A stretch of DNA of 64,000 nt from Janthinobacterium silvisoli (lineage in GTDB: Bacteria; Pseudomonadota; Gammaproteobacteria; Burkholderiales; Burkholderiaceae_D), in NCBI RefSeq assembly GCF_014200725.1, contig NZ_JACHCL010000007.1:1-64000 (forward strand), read 5' to 3'. A program made the position numbers and the translations under genes. Every line of letters starts with the position of its first letter. Position 1 is the first letter of the stretch. The notes beneath the pieces were generated by a model. The model made no database searches and was not told the origin of the DNA. It saw only the letters and a program-made list of their open reading frames with translations. This document shows positions 62,343-64,000 of this stretch, piece by piece.

Positions 62343-64000
62343 TTACACTAGGGCAATGACTGGATAACGCCGCCATTCAGGCTCGGCGAAGCGCTGGCAA
62401 TGTTCAAAGATGAAATCGAGCACGGCTTCCTGATTGCTCAGCAAGGCCGGATTAGCGGCTTTCCACTCGGCGAATTTGGCTGCCAGCGCTGGTTCGTCGC
62501 GCAGCAGTTCGGACGCCATGTCTTCGAACACATAATCGGAAAACGCTTCTTTTTTCTCCAGCACGCTATTGAAGAAGCCCCAGCGGAAGAAGCTGTCGTG
62601 CGCTTGCGGTTCCAGCGTTTCCACCGCGTAGCGGGCATTGTCCTGGTCCAGCGAAATGACGTAATCGCCAGCCTGCAAGGTGAATTGCCCTGTGCGCGCC
62701 TCGACTTCTACCTTGTCGTGGAACATATGGCCTTCATAGGCGGTGGCTCGCGTACCGACGGAAGCGATATGGTAGTAGCGCGCCGTTACCGTCTGTTCTT
62801 CGGTGATGCGGTGCATTTCAACGCCATTCCAGCGCAGGCGTTCGATCACTTCGCGCCAGGCTTGCGGCACCACATACGATTTCGGTGCTGGCACGACCAC
62901 ATCGGCATCGAAGCGGTTGTAATAGGCAATATCGCATTCCCACGGCTGCGAGCGGTCGTACGAGAGGCGCTGGTAGTCGCCCAGTACGCTAGGCGTGTAT
63001 TTGGCGGCATAACCCTTGAAGCGGAAAGTCGACGGCTGCGCTTGATTCATTTTCCAGCTGACGGGCCAGGCTGCTTGCGTGCGGCCGGCGGCCTTGGCTT
63101 GCGCGCGCAATTGCTTGATCTGTTCGCCGTGCTGCACGGTAAACGCCATGGTGATGTCGAGCAGAGCGCGCATCGAGGCATAGCGGTCGGCAAATGGTTT
63201 GAGCATATGTGTTTCGGGCATGAAACCGATCACGTTGTGCAGGGCGGCAAAACCGGTCGAGAAGCGCGGCACTTCGAGGAATTCGGCGATGCCGTGGTCC
63301 GGGCTATCCTTGACGGGATTGACGTATGGGCAAGTCGGCCAGCCAGCTTGTTGCATCTGCGCAAAGATATGCGGCAGCATGGTGTCTTGCAGGAAGGGAC
63401 CCAGGCCATTACCGAGTTTATCGGTCTGAGTGTGGATCAGGGTCATGGTGTACGGGTAGTCGGCGCCGTTCGACGTATGCGTATCGACCATCACATCAGG
63501 GTCCCAGCTGCTCAGCAGGCGGTTGAATACTTGCGCATTCAGGCTGTCGCACTTGATGAAGTCGCGGTTCAAGTCCAGGTGGCGGCTATTGCCACGGAAA
63601 CCGAATTGCTCCGGCCCATCCTGGTTCACGCGCGAGGTATTGGCGCGGTTCAGGCTGCCATCGACGTTGTAGATGGGCACGAACAGCAAGACTGTCTTGC
63701 CCAGCGCCGCCAGGCGCGCCGGTTCGACGCACAGGTCGCGTACGATGGCCATGCAGGCATCGATGCCTTCCGGTTCGCCCGGATGGATGCCGTTATTGTT
63801 GAAAAAGACGGTGCGGCCTTCTCGCTTGATTTGCTCGCGGTCAAAGACGCCGTCCGCGCTGACGACGCCAGCGTGGATTGGCACGCCCGAGTCGGACAGG
63901 CCGATCTGTTCGAAATGCAGCACTTGCGGGTAGCGTGCGGCGAGTTCTTTATAGAAAGTAATGCATTCCAGCCAGGTCGTGGTCTGGTTGTGGTTACCGA
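62343..64000 (-). CDS. M14-family metallocarboxypeptidase, 5' end outside window
   Basis: A zinc carboxypeptidase-like protein that continues past the right edge. Reading upstream from the first in-frame GTG (63923), the frame stays open and encodes NHNQTTTWLECITFYKELAA, so the true start lies beyond 64000. HPGEPEG carries the His and Glu ligands, and VDTHTSNGADYPYT the second His. These proteins cleave C-terminal residues or amidated peptides, and many resemble AGBL/succinylglutamate-desuccinylase-like enzymes. The C-terminus is complete (RYPVIALV). Confidence 0.85.
   Translation of the reverse strand, partial: GNHNQTTTWLECITFYKELAARYPQVLHFEQIGLSDSGVPIHAGVVSADGVFDREQIKREGRTVFFNNNGIHPGEPEGIDACMAIVRDLCVEPARLAALGKTVLLFVPIYNVDGSLNRANTSRVNQDGPEQFGFRGNSRHLDLNRDFIKCDSLNAQVFNRLLSSWDPDVMVDTHTSNGADYPYTMTLIHTQTDKLGNGLGPFLQDTMLPHIFAQMQQAGWPTCPYVNPVKDSPDHGIAEFLEVPRFSTGFAALHNVIGFMPETHMLKPFADRYASMRALLDITMAFTVQHGEQIKQLRAQAKAAGRTQAAWPVSWKMNQAQPSTFRFKGYAAKYTPSVLGDYQRLSYDRSQPWECDIAYYNRFDADVVVPAPKSYVVPQAWREVIERLRWNGVEMHRITEEQTVTARYYHIASVGTRATAYEGHMFHDKVEVEARTGQFTLQAGDYVISLDQDNARYAVETLEPQAHDSFFRWGFFNSVLEKKEAFSDYVFEDMASELLRDEPALAAKFAEWKAANPALLSNQEAVLDFIFEHCQRFAEPEWRRYPVIALV

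Overview
The window looks like chromosomal DNA of a high-GC betaproteobacterium of the Oxalobacteraceae (Janthinobacterium/Massilia/Duganella type). The basis is the betaproteobacterial 5S rRNA tail at the left edge, the queA-tgt-yajC-secD-secF block, the two-subunit arginine succinyltransferase, the large NAD-dependent glutamate dehydrogenase and protein texture throughout. The genus is an inference. There is no prophage, insertion sequence, CRISPR array or tRNA that I could support. Most of the window is ordinary housekeeping and catabolic sequence, with several locally decayed genes.

Left part (1-19 kb): the end of an rRNA operon and its terminator; a PagL-like lipid A deacylase; a 3-hydroxyisobutyrate-dehydrogenase-family reductase; an M20 amidohydrolase; a molybdopterin oxidoreductase followed one base later by a lipoprotein metallopeptidase; two tandem fadD paralogues; two divergent genes (acyltransferase-3 and LytTR regulator) that have both lost their 5' halves at a common junction; a Tat-exported PhoD-like phosphatase with an acyl-CoA thioesterase upstream; an Atm1-type ABC exporter; and a complete gltIJKL glutamate/aspartate importer.

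Middle part (19-36 kb): a RelE/HigB-type toxin interrupted by TAA with an intact HTH antitoxin, pyrC with a DUF3025 gene, a Gfo/Idh/MocA oxidoreductase, an MFS carrier overlapped by a 41-residue membrane-protein gene, recG, the queuosine and Sec genes, a WYL regulator next to a glutathione S-transferase remnant, and an HDOD protein and a MarR regulator.

Right part (35-64 kb): an ArgR-type AraC regulator followed by astC-aruF-aruG-astD-astB-gdh-astE. This is the whole arginine succinyltransferase pathway with the glutamate dehydrogenase that consumes its product lying between astB and astE. Then come DUF2167 and DUF1993 proteins, a glycine-zipper protein, an old-yellow-enzyme homologue, an ABC-F ATPase with a possible attenuating leader, a RidA protein, two amino-acid permeases, an S9 peptidase, a YccS-type membrane protein and an M14 carboxypeptidase cut by the right edge. 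gltIJKL, ast-gdh, the permeases and the peptidases suggest strong capacity for amino-acid use.

The least explained signal is a roughly 100-130 bp intergenic element present twice in opposite orientations (32078-32209 and 50430-50531). It has four conserved sequence blocks, and its end stem and central hairpin differ by compensatory changes, as expected of a structured RNA or DNA repeat.
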